Source: DASUBV01 sp035763085 (lineage in GTDB: Bacteria; Actinomycetota; Actinomycetes; Streptosporangiales; Streptosporangiaceae). Taken from it: DNA of 22,457 nucleotides. Made by a program: the position numbers and the translations under genes. This document shows positions 6,173-14,800 of the stretch, piece after piece. Numbering within the stretch: the stretch's first letter is position 1; each line of letters begins with the position of its first letter. Under the pieces are notes generated by a model, which did no database searches, was not told where the DNA came from, and saw nothing but the letters and a program-made list of their open reading frames with translations. The stretch lies in contig DASUBV010000258.1 in assembly GCA_035763085.1 (NCBI GenBank), positions 1-22,457 of the forward strand, given 5' to 3'.

Positions 6173-7966
6173 CTAGGACTGGGACCCGCCCGGCCCCGAG
6201 CCTCCGGAAGCTGAGCCTCCGGAACCCGGGCTCGCAGAGCCCGGCCCGCCGGACGGGGGCGGCGGCACAACCCGGAACTGCGCCCTGGCCCGCGCCCCGC
6301 CGGGCCCGGTCACGGTGATGTGGTAGACGCCCGCCGGCAGGGTCCCCGCGAAGAACTCGTGGTCCTGGTTGATGAGGTAGTTGAAGGTGCCAGCGCCGTC
6401 CACCGCCGGACGGACCGGCGACACCTTGTCGACGCCAGGCCCGGTCAGCCGTACCGACACGTGGCTGCCCCAGCCCCAGCCGGTGCCGTGCACGACGAAT
6501 TCGGTGCCGACGTCACCCATGGGCTGCATCATGTTGACCGCCGGCGGGCCGCCCGGCGCGGTGGACGGGAACGCCGACGGCGGCAGGCTGGGCGGCGGGT
6601 TCGGCGGCGGCGTGAAATGCTGGGTGGCGGTCTGCGCCGGGGTGCTGCCGGAGTGATTCGCCACCGCGCCGATGACCGCACCCGCCCCGATCAGCAGAAC
6701 GGCCGCCGTGGCCCGGCCGGCCAGTCCGAAGGTGGCCGGATGCGGCGGCCGGGTCGGCACGGCCTCGCGTGGCGCCCGCCGACGGTGCCACGGCCGGCGG
6801 CTGCCGGCACCATCGTCCGAGCGGCTCTGGCCCGCACCGCCCCGGCCCCCGACGCCAGGCTCAGCCCCGGGCGGGACCAGGCCCGGCAGGGCCGTCTGCG
6901 AGGCGAAGGTGGAGCTGTCCGCCCCCGCCTGGCTGGGATCACTGGCCTGGCCGGGGTCGCTGCCGAACTGGCTGACCTCGCCGGCGCGGCCGGTCCTGAC
7001 GACGCCGGTGAGGCTGGCCTCGCTGCGCTCGCCGGGCGAGCTGGCGCCCGGCTCGAACTGCGGGCTGCGCTCGAACTCGGCGATCAGCGCCATGGCCGGG
7101 CCGGTCAGGTGCGAGTGCGGGCCCTGCGCGGCGGCGGTGTCCAGCAGCGGCCCGAGCCGGGCCAGCAGGGCCGCCGACGTCGGCCGGTCGCGGGGGCTGC
7201 GGGCCAGGCAGGCGGTGACGATCTCGGTCAGCCCGGCGGGCAGCCCGCCCAGGTCGGGCGGCTCGGTGGCCAGCCGGACCAGGACGTCCATGACGGTCTC
7301 GCCCTGGTAGGGCGCGTGCCCGGTGGCGGCGAACAGCAAGGTGGCGCCGAGCGCGAACACGTCGCTGGCCGCCGACGCCTGCCGGGTGTCACGGGCCTGC
7401 TCGGGCGCCATGTAGGCGGGCGTGCCGACCGCACCGCGGGTCACCGTCAGCTGAATCCGCTCGGCGGCCCTGGCCACGCCGAAGTCGATGACCCGCGGGC
7501 CGTCCGGGGCCACGAGCACATTCGACGGCTTGAGGTCACGGTGCACCAGGCCGACGTTATGAATGGATTCCAGGGCCTCCGCGCAGCCGGCCGCCAGCCA
7601 CCAGATGGTCTCTATCGGCTGCGGGCCGCAGGCGCGGACCAGGCGGCTCAGGGATGGCGCCGGGACGTAGGCGGTGGCCAGCCAGGGCATGTCGGCCTCA
7701 GGGTCGGCGGCCACCACGGCGGCGGTGAACAGCCCGCTGACCCGGCGGGCCGCGGCGACCTCATGGGCGAAATGGTCGCGAAAGCCCGGTTCCTCGGCCA
7801 GCTCGATCTTGATGGTCTTGACCGCGACCCGCCGTCCGGCCTGCGACTTGCCGAGGTAGACCTGGCCCATCGCGCCGGAGCCCAGGCGGCCGAGCAGCGT
7901 GAACGGCCCTATTCGCTCGGGATCCCACCGGCGCAGCGACTCATGTGTGGGCTGCGGCACCTTCAT
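6173..7966 (-). CDS. Membrane Ser/Thr protein kinase (PknB-like) with an extracellular IPT-like domain
   Basis: This 597-residue eukaryote-type kinase phosphorylates Ser/Thr on target proteins. The catalytic domain (residues 20-276) is complete: glycine loop GRLGSGAMGQVY (26-37), catalytic Lys in VAVK (K50), HRDLKPSN (142-149), DFG (161-163), GTPAYMAPE (181-189). A Ser/Gly/Pro/Gln-rich juxtamembrane region is followed by one membrane helix at about 413-436. Outside the cell a proline-rich stalk leads to an Ig-like, IPT/TIG-type domain (about 476-567, including GTGWGWGSHVSVRLTGPG and GVYHITVTGPGG), then a Gly/Ser tail. I chose ATG 7966 because GGGAGG lies just before it; an in-frame ATG at 8164 would add 66 residues unlike any kinase. 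It lacks the PASTA repeats of PknB. Its ligand is unknown. Confidence 0.9.
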   Translation of the reverse strand: MKVPQPTHESLRRWDPERIGPFTLLGRLGSGAMGQVYLGKSQAGRRVAVKTIKIELAEEPGFRDHFAHEVAAARRVSGLFTAAVVAADPEADMPWLATAYVPAPSLSRLVRACGPQPIETIWWLAAGCAEALESIHNVGLVHRDLKPSNVLVAPDGPRVIDFGVARAAERIQLTVTRGAVGTPAYMAPEQARDTRQASAASDVFALGATLLFAATGHAPYQGETVMDVLVRLATEPPDLGGLPAGLTEIVTACLARSPRDRPTSAALLARLGPLLDTAAAQGPHSHLTGPAMALIAEFERSPQFEPGASSPGERSEASLTGVVRTGRAGEVSQFGSDPGQASDPSQAGADSSTFASQTALPGLVPPGAEPGVGGRGGAGQSRSDDGAGSRRPWHRRRAPREAVPTRPPHPATFGLAGRATAAVLLIGAGAVIGAVANHSGSTPAQTATQHFTPPPNPPPSLPPSAFPSTAPGGPPAVNMMQPMGDVGTEFVVHGTGWGWGSHVSVRLTGPGVDKVSPVRPAVDGAGTFNYLINQDHEFFAGTLPAGVYHITVTGPGGARARAQFRVVPPPPSGGPGSASPGSGGSASGGSGPGGSQS

Positions 7967-8000
7967 TGACCTCCCGTGGCCCCCTCCGGCCAGGGCACCA

Positions 8001-8024
8001 TCATGCCGAAAAAGGGCGGCATGA
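8001..8024. promoter_or_regulatory. Perfect inverted repeat between the kinase and aldehyde dehydrogenase genes
   Basis: TCATGCCG (8001-8008) and CGGCATGA (8017-8024) are perfect 8-bp arms around an A-rich 8-base spacer. It lies in the divergent region, 34 bases upstream of the kinase start and about 120 bases upstream of the dehydrogenase start. The arms include CATGAT on the minus strand, a possible -10. It could be an operator for either gene or a hairpin in the kinase mRNA leader. Confidence 0.45.
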
Positions 8025-8144
8025 GAGCCGGGCGAATCGACGATGCGAGACCGTTCTGCGGCCGGGCGGGCCGTTTGCCAGGCTGCCGCCGGGCGGGTGA
8101 TGCTGGCCGGACAGGCAGATCCGGTATCGCGAGAGGGCAGGGCG

Positions 8145-9647
8145 ATGACTGCACCCGCTGTCACCGGGCAGCCGGCTGGCCGCCCGCACTACCAGCTGAT
8201 CATCGACGGCCGCCGGGCCGAGGCCGCGTCCGGGCAGCGATATGAGTCGGTCGACCCGTTCCTGGGCGCCGGCTGGGCCACCGCCGCCGACGCGGACGGC
8301 CGCGATGTCGACCTGGCCGTCGCGGCCGCGCGCCAGGCGCTGGCCGGGCCATGGGGCCAGCTCACCGGCTTCGGCCGGGCCCGCCTGATGCGCCGGCTGG
8401 CCGACATCATCGCCCGCGACGCCGGCCCGCTGGCCGAGGTCGAGACCCGCGACACCGGCAAGCTGCTGCGCGAGATGCGCGGTCAGCTGCAGGTCATCCC
8501 GGAGTGGTTCCACTACTTCGCCGGGCTGGCCGACAAGCTGGAGGGGACCACGATCCCCACCGGCAAGCCCAACTTCCTCGTCTACACCCGGCGCGAGCCG
8601 GCCGGGGTGGTGGCCGCCATCGTGCCCTGGAACTCGCCGCTGCTGCTGCTGTGCTGGAAGCTCGCCCCGGCGCTGGCGGCCGGCTGCACGGTGGTGGCCA
8701 AGCCCAGCGACTACTCCCCCGCCTCGGCGGTCGAGCTGGCCGGGCGGATGGCCGAGGCCGGGTTCCCGCCGGGGGTGTTCAACGTGGTGACCGGATTCGG
8801 CCCGGCGGCTGGCAAGGCCCTGGCCGCGCACCCGGGGGTCGACAAGATCGCCTTCACCGGGTCGACCGCGGTCGGCGCGGAGGTCGCCCGGGCGGCCGCC
8901 GGCAACATCACCGGGGTGCTGCTGGAGCTGGGCGGCAAGTCAGCGCACCTGGTGTTCGGCGACGCCGACCTGGACGCCGCCTGCAATGGCGTGCTGGCCG
9001 GGGTGTTCGCCGCCACCGGGCAGACCTGCATGGCCGGCTCGCGGCTGCTGGTGCACCGCAGCGTGCACGACGCGCTGGTGGCCAGGATCACCGAGCGCGC
9101 CGCGGCCATCCGGCTCGGCGACCCGCGGGCGGCCGATACCGAGATGGGCCCGCTGGCTACCGAGCCGCAGTACCGCAAGGTGCTGTCGTTCCTGGCCTCG
9201 GCCGCGGCCGAGGGCGCGACGGTGGCCGCCGGCGGCCGGGCGGCTGCCCGGCTCGGCGGCTACTTCGTCGAGCCGACCGTGCTGACCGGGGTCACGCCGG
9301 GCATGTCGGTGGCCGGCGAGGAGATCTTCGGGCCGGTGCTGGCCGTGCTGCCGTTCGACACCGAGCAGGAGGCCGTCGACCTGGCCAACGACACCCGCTA
9401 CGGCCTTGCGGGCGCGGTCTGGACCAAGGACGTGCACCGCGCGCACCGGGTGGCGCACGCGCTGCGGGCGGGCACCGTCTGGGTCAACGCCTACCGGGTC
9501 GTCGCCCCCGACGTGCCGTTCGGCGGCTATGGCATGAGCGGCCTGGGCCGGGAGAACGGGATCGACGCGGTGCGCGAGTACACCCAGACCAAGGCGATCT
9601 GGGTGGAGCTCACCGGCGGCACCCGAGACCCGTTCACGCTCGGCTGA
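8145..9647 (+). CDS. NAD(P)-dependent aldehyde dehydrogenase
   Basis: This 500-residue member of the aldehyde dehydrogenase superfamily oxidises an aldehyde to a carboxylate. The key residues are present: PWNSPLL (N163), VVAKPSDYSP (K186), FTGST (237-241), the general base in LLELGGKS (E261) and the nucleophile in GQTCMAGS (C295), then EEIFGPVLAVLPF near the C-terminus. Length and order are standard. The usual KPSE glutamate that contacts the NAD ribose is Asp here (D189). I chose ATG 8145 (MTAPAVTG) because it gives the family length and has a purine-rich GAGAGGGCAGGG before it; the frame stays open to an ATG at 8043. The gene is alone on its strand between a divergent kinase and a separately promoted helicase, so the context does not name the substrate. 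Confidence 0.93.
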   Translation: MTAPAVTGQPAGRPHYQLIIDGRRAEAASGQRYESVDPFLGAGWATAADADGRDVDLAVAAARQALAGPWGQLTGFGRARLMRRLADIIARDAGPLAEVETRDTGKLLREMRGQLQVIPEWFHYFAGLADKLEGTTIPTGKPNFLVYTRREPAGVVAAIVPWNSPLLLLCWKLAPALAAGCTVVAKPSDYSPASAVELAGRMAEAGFPPGVFNVVTGFGPAAGKALAAHPGVDKIAFTGSTAVGAEVARAAAGNITGVLLELGGKSAHLVFGDADLDAACNGVLAGVFAATGQTCMAGSRLLVHRSVHDALVARITERAAAIRLGDPRAADTEMGPLATEPQYRKVLSFLASAAAEGATVAAGGRAAARLGGYFVEPTVLTGVTPGMSVAGEEIFGPVLAVLPFDTEQEAVDLANDTRYGLAGAVWTKDVHRAHRVAHALRAGTVWVNAYRVVAPDVPFGGYGMSGLGRENGIDAVREYTQTKAIWVELTGGTRDPFTLG

Positions 9648-9697
9648 CCCGGCGGGCAGGATGAGCTAAATCACGCCCGGACGGGCGACCCGCCGGG
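9648..9697 (+). terminator. Candidate branched hairpin terminator after the aldehyde dehydrogenase
   Basis: CCCGGCGGG (9648-9656) directly follows the stop and pairs perfectly over 9 bp with CCCGCCGGG (9689-9697). The 32-base interval holds a second small stem, GCCCG-GA-CGGGC. The structure ends shortly before the helicase promoter. Confidence 0.45.
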
Positions 9698-9730
9698 CCG
9701 CCCTGCCGGGCTTCGGCGCCCGCGCCCTGG

Positions 9731-9736
9731 TAGCGT
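9731..9736 (+). promoter_or_regulatory. -10 box (TAGCGT) giving a leaderless helicase mRNA
   Basis: TAGCGT ends 9 bases before the GTG start at 9746, the spacing expected when transcription begins at or within a few bases of the start codon. There is no Shine-Dalgarno sequence in the gap (TTCGGCCTC). Confidence 0.6.
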
Positions 9737-9745
9737 TTCGGCCTC

Positions 9746-11575
9746 GTGAGCACCCCCGCCCCCGCGATCGGAGATGACGCACGCCAGCCCGGCCCCGCCC
9801 TGCGGGAGGACCTGCTGGAGTCGCTGCGACCCTGGCAGGAAGCCGCTTATCGCGAGTACTTCCGGGTGCCGCGCAAGGACTTCCTGGTCGTCGCGACGCC
9901 CGGAGCGGGCAAGACGGCGCTCGCGCTGACCATCGCGGCCGAGCTGCTAGCCAGGCGTGAGGTCGCGGCGATCACGGTCGTCACCCCGACCGAGCATCTC
10001 AAGCACCAGTGGGCGGCGTCGGCGCACCGGGCCGGGATCGCGCTCGACCCGGCCTACCGCAACAGCCAGGGCCGTGCCTCGGCCGACTACGCCGGCGTGG
10101 TGGTGACCTACGCGCAGGTGGCGGCCCACCCGGCACTGCACCGCCAGCGCACCACCGGGCGGCGCACGCTGGTCATCTTTGACGAGATCCATCACGCCGG
10201 CGATGCGCTGTCGTGGGGCGACGCCACCCGCGAGGCGTTCGAGCCGGCCCGGCGGCGGCTGGCGCTGACCGGCACGCCGTTCCGCAGCGACGCCAACCCC
10301 ATCCCGTTCGTCACCTACCTCGAGGAGCCCGACGGCGGCCGGCGCAGCAGCGCCGACTATGTCTACGGGTACGGGCCGGCGCTGGAAGCCGGTGTCGTGC
10401 GCCCGGTCATCTTCCTGGCCTACTCCGGCGAGATGCGCTGGCGCAGCCGGGCCGGCGACGAGCTGTCCGGCACGCTGGGCGCCCCGATGACCCCCGACCA
10501 GCTGGCCTATGCCTGGCGGACCGCCCTGGATCCGGACGGCGAGTGGATCGGCCGGGTGCTGGAGGCTGCTGACCGCCGCCTGACCGAGGTCCGGCGCGGC
10601 ATGCCCGACGCCGGCGGCCTGGTGATCGCCAACGACCACGCCGACGCGCGCGCCTACGCGGCGGTGCTGCGCCGGATCACCGGGACCCGCCCGGTCGTGG
10701 TGCTGTCCGACGACCCGGCCGCGAGCCGGAAGATCGCCACGTTCACCACGTCGGAGGACCGCTGGATGGTCGCGGTCCGGATGGTGTCCGAGGGCGTGGA
10801 CATCCCCCGGCTGGCTGTCGGCGTCTACGCCACCTCCACCAGCACCGCGCTCTTCTTCGCCCAGGCCATCGGCCGGTTCGTCCGGGTCCGGAGCCGCGGC
10901 GAGACCGCCTCGGTGTTCCTGCCCTCGGTCCCGGTGCTGCTGGGCTACGCCGCCGAGCTGGAGGCCGAGCGCGACCACGTGCTGGCCCGTCGCGGCGGCC
11001 AGGAGGAAGAAGAGCGCGAGCTGGCCGAGGCGCAGCGCGAGCGCAGCACGGCCGACGAGCTGGACGAGGGGCCGTTCAAGGCGCTGGAGGCCTCGGCTCA
11101 TTTTGACCGGGTGCTGTATGACGGCGGTGAGTTCGGTACCTCGGCCGAGGAGGAGGACTTCCTCGGGCTGCCGGGCCTGCTGGAACCCGAGCAGGTCCGG
11201 CTGCTGCTGCGCAAGCGCCAGGCCACCGAGCTGCGCGCCCGGGCCGCGGCCGGCGCTCCGGACGGGCCCGCGACGCCGGCCAGCCCGCATGCCGCCGCGC
11301 TGGCCGGCGTGGTCCCGGCACAGGCCGGCCGCGCGGCGGCTGGCGCGGGCGCGCCGGCGGCTGGCCCCGCGTCGGCGCGGGAGAACCTGGCGGCGCTGCG
11401 CAAGGAGCTGAACGGGCTGGTCACGGCCTGGCATCACCGCACCGGCCAGCCGCACGGCGTGATCCACTCCGACCTGCGGCGGTCGTGCGGCGGCCCGCCG
11501 GTGCCGCAGGCCACCGGGGCGGAGATCCGCGCCCGGATCCTGATGCTGCGCAAGTGGGCGGCCGAGCGCCGCTAG
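9746..11575 (+). CDS. SF2 DEAD/DEAH-type helicase with a C-terminal accessory module
   Basis: This 609-residue protein is an ATP-dependent superfamily 2 helicase. Motifs: Q-like LRPWQEAA (27-34), Walker A ATPGAGKT (50-57), DEIHH (146-150), TGTPFR (175-180), SEGVDIP (348-354) and QAIGRFVR (373-380, arginine finger). After the two RecA-like lobes comes a charged helical segment (about 405-445, many Glu/Arg), an Ala/Pro-rich linker (498-543) and a conserved-looking tail (545-609; TAWHHRTGQPHGVIHSDLRRSCGG) that may bind nucleic acid. The GTG start sits 9 bases after a TAGCGT box with no ribosome site, so the mRNA is probably leaderless. I cannot assign a named helicase or a substrate. The gene stands alone between terminator-like hairpins. 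No nuclease partner is adjacent, which argues against a restriction or defence cassette here. Confidence 0.88.
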   Translation: MSTPAPAIGDDARQPGPALREDLLESLRPWQEAAYREYFRVPRKDFLVVATPGAGKTALALTIAAELLARREVAAITVVTPTEHLKHQWAASAHRAGIALDPAYRNSQGRASADYAGVVVTYAQVAAHPALHRQRTTGRRTLVIFDEIHHAGDALSWGDATREAFEPARRRLALTGTPFRSDANPIPFVTYLEEPDGGRRSSADYVYGYGPALEAGVVRPVIFLAYSGEMRWRSRAGDELSGTLGAPMTPDQLAYAWRTALDPDGEWIGRVLEAADRRLTEVRRGMPDAGGLVIANDHADARAYAAVLRRITGTRPVVVLSDDPAASRKIATFTTSEDRWMVAVRMVSEGVDIPRLAVGVYATSTSTALFFAQAIGRFVRVRSRGETASVFLPSVPVLLGYAAELEAERDHVLARRGGQEEEERELAEAQRERSTADELDEGPFKALEASAHFDRVLYDGGEFGTSAEEEDFLGLPGLLEPEQVRLLLRKRQATELRARAAAGAPDGPATPASPHAAALAGVVPAQAGRAAAGAGAPAAGPASARENLAALRKELNGLVTAWHHRTGQPHGVIHSDLRRSCGGPPVPQATGAEIRARILMLRKWAAERR

Positions 11576-11594
11576 CGCGCAGCTGACCGCCGGC

Positions 11595-11615
11595 GGGCCG
11601 GCTCGCAGCCGGCCC
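11595..11615 (+). terminator. Terminator hairpin after the helicase gene
   Basis: GGGCCGGCT (11595-11603), loop CGC, AGCCGGCCC (11607-11615): a perfect 9-bp stem starting 20 bases after the stop. No T-tract. CCGGCTCGCAGCC occurs again just downstream. In the rest of 11616-11812 I see no supportable gene. Confidence 0.6.
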
Positions 11616-11812
11616 CGGCTCGCAGCCAGGCCGGTCAGGTAGTAGTCCCTGCCGCTGCGGATCAAGACCGGCCGGGTGACTCCCGCGACATGCTCGCCGT
11701 CGGCCTCGCGCGAGACCCCGCCATTCGGGCCCGGTCCACGCCGGCCGGCCGGCGCGCCCGGACGCGGGAAATGGCGACTTTACGCCATGGCGGAAACCGG
11801 ACATCTGGCCCC

Positions 11813-11818
11813 TATTGT
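11813..11818 (+). promoter_or_regulatory. Candidate -10 box (TATTGT) for the propeller-sedolisin gene
   Basis: TATTGT fits TANNNT and lies in the least GC-rich patch of the interval. Transcription would start near 11825, about 53 bases before the ATG at 11878. No clear -35 is seen. Confidence 0.38.
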
Positions 11819-11877
11819 CTAGCGCTTTCGCGGCGTGTTGCGATGACCCGCGGAACCAGGCGGCGAAGGGGCCATGC

Positions 11878-14800
11878 ATGCATTTCCGGAAGAAGTCGTG
11901 GGCGGCTGTGGCGGCGGCCGTTGTCCTGAGCGGGCTGCCGGCCGGCCTGGCGCACGCCAGCGCGCAGACGGCGCGGTCCGGCCCGGCCCCGGCACCGGCA
12001 CCGGCACGCGCCAGCGACGGCGCGGGCCGGCCCGCGGCACCGGTCTCGGTGGCCGGCTGGGCGGGCGGGCAGCCGGTCCGTGTCACACCGGGCGGCCGGA
12101 CCGTCAGGGCCGCCCCGGCCACGCCGCCTGCCCCGCCCGCCGCCGACCCGAACGGCGGAAGCCTGGCCCTCAAGGTCGACGACGCCATGGAGTCGTCCCA
12201 GGGCACGCCCCTGACCACCGCGCTGCCCGGCAGCCACGGCGGCTACCTGCGGCTGCACGGCGAAGGCCCGGTCGCCGCCATGAGCGCGTCCGGCAAGGTC
12301 TTGTGGCAGGTCACCTCCGCGGACCTGTACGCCGCCTGGCATCTGCAGTGGCAGCACCCCGGCGGCCTCGTCCCGACCCCGGAACTGCTCGGCGGCAATC
12401 CGCCCGGCAACCCGTTCGTGGAAGCCGGCCTCGTGGACAACATCGTCACCGACGATCACTCCTACGCCGTCGGCCACCTGGCCGGCGTTAGCGCCCCGGT
12501 CGTCGCCGTCGCCCAGGTGGTGGGCGTGCCGCTAGTCGCGACCAGGTGCTTCAACTGCTCCCAGCCCTTCAGCGTGCCCGGCTCCAGCGTGCACCTGGGC
12601 ACGTTCGTCACCGTGCTCAGTGCCCGGACCGGCGCCGTCCTGTACACCGAGCTCGACCCTGGCTTCGTGACCCAGGTCGTCATCACCGGCGGGATGCTGC
12701 TGCTCGGCGACGAGACCGGCTCGCCGGCCCCGCACCAGCCGGTGGGCGAGTGGTATTCGACCAGCTCGGTGCGGGCGCTGACGTTCCGTCAGGATGGCGG
12801 GCGGCTGCGGGCCACGCAGCGCTGGAAGTACGGCACGCACACCCCGTGGGGCCGGTATTTCGCGCTGGTCCCGGCTAGCTCCGGTGAGGTGGTGGTGGCC
12901 TGGAGCGACACGCCGCCCGGCCTGGGGATTCCCGGCCCGCCCGACGGCCATGTCGTTGCCCTGTCGGAGGCCGACGGCCGCGTTCGCTGGGACAAGCGGA
13001 CCGCCGGGTACCCCGTGCTGGCCAGCTACGATCCGGCCCGCGGGCTGCTCGCCGTGGTCAGCGAGCAGGACCCGGCCGAGGGCTACTCCTACACGCTGAC
13101 CGGGCTGCGGCCGGCCGACGGGTCCGCCGCCCTGGCCATCCGGCGGGCCGGCGACGTGCCCACCACGCTGACGGTGACCGCCGGCCAGCCGGGCGAGCCG
13201 GACCGGTGGCTGGTGGGGGCGATCGATACTCATGAGGCGCCGGCCGACGAGGGCGGCGGCCCCGACTACACCTCGGGCCGGCTGACCGCCGTTGACCCGG
13301 CCCGGCAGCGGCAGGTGTGGTCGGTGCGGGTGCACGCCGCCGGGCTGGCACCGCTGATGCCCGGTGCCGTGGTCAGCGCGGGCGGCGCGGTCGTGGCCGG
13401 GTCGTGGGACACCGCGCTGGAGCCCATCAGCGCGCAGCATCCCTACCTGGTCAGCACCGATCTGGAGGGCTTTGCGCTGAGTACCGGGCGGCGGCTGTGG
13501 CAGCGGTCGGGCGACTCGGCGGACCCGGTGTCGCTGAGCGTCGCCGGCCCGGCGGTCCGGCTGGTCACCCTCGAGCAGTCGGCCCAGCTGATCGACCCGG
13601 CCAGCGGCCGGGTCCGCGTCACCCAGCCCCTGTTCGGCAGCGTCACCGCCGCCGTCATGGCCGATGCCACCGGGCACGGGACCAGCGACCTGATCATGGG
13701 TGATCAGAGCGGCGGCGTGTTCGCCGTCAGCGGCGCCAGCCTGGCCGGCGGCCGGCCCCGGCAGCTGTGGCAGGCGCAGGCCGGCGGCCCGGTGGTGCAG
13801 ATGCTGGTGGCCGACCTCGATGGCAGCGGCCGGCCCGACCTGGTGGTCGCGGCCACCTCCCGGGTCGTGGTGATCGACCTGCGCACGGGGCGGATCCGGT
13901 ACCAGGTCTCATTCCCCGGCCAGTACGTCTGGACAGTGGCGACCGGGCAGCTGGGCAGCGGCAGCACGGCCCGGACGGGCATCGTGGTGCCGTCCACCTC
14001 ACTCACGGCCCTGGACGGCCGGACCGGGCACCGGCTGTGGACCTGGCGGCCGGCATCGCCGTCTTACTTCTCCACCGCCCAGGTCACCCACGGCATGGTG
14101 GTCTCCGACTACGTCAGCAAGGTGGCCCCCGACGCGGCGCCGGCGGCCATGGCTGAGGTGGGCATCTCCGGCGCCAGCGGCAAGCTGGCCTGGACCGCGG
14201 CGCAGTCCGCGCCAGCCACCGACCGCCCGCAGCTGTGGAACGGCGTGGTCGCCAGCCCGGACATTCCCGGCGCCGGCGGGCTCGGCGTGGCCTCTGCCTG
14301 GCTGACCCCCGGCGGGGACGGGCGCGTGGACGTCCGCAACGCGGTGACTGGCGCCCTGGCCTACAGCAACACCGCGCCCGAGATGTACGGGCACGAGGGC
14401 TTCCTCACCGACCCGCAGCTAGGGCTGATCGACTACAGCCAGAACGGCACCACCGTCATCGGCCCGTCCGGCCCGCAGGTTCACGACAGCATCGACGCCG
14501 AGGGCGCCGCCCTGACCACCACCGCCTCCGGCCAGCGCATGCTGGCGGCCGCCAATAACGACCTCGAAACATACCCGGCCAGCATGCTGACCACCCCCGG
14601 CGCCGAAGGGGCACCCCTGGCCGCCAACGGCACCTACCTGCCCGGCCAGGTGATCTCGGGCCAGCTGACCGGCCTGGGCAATGTCGTGATCGACCTGCCG
14701 CAGGACCAGAACGCCATGATCACCGTCGCGGTCGAGCAGGGCACGGTCCTGGACCCCCTGATCCTGGACTCGGAGCTGGGCGTCGCCGTGGTCTCGATGA

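Noticed and set aside
7967..8164. N-terminal extension of the kinase to an ATG at 8164
   Set aside because: The extra 66 residues resemble no kinase and overlap the aldehyde dehydrogenase start, while ATG 7966 has GGGAGG just before it.
9746..11575. Helicase as part of a defence or restriction system
   Set aside because: No nuclease, methyltransferase or other defence gene flanks it, and it has its own promoter and terminator.
11590..11740. Minus-strand stretch reading ...VTRPVLIRSGRDYYLTGLAASR, which looks protein-like
   Set aside because: No ATG or GTG start in frame with a ribosome site, the frame runs on antisense into the helicase without a sensible end, and I cannot match it to a family. 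It might be a gene remnant, but I cannot support it.
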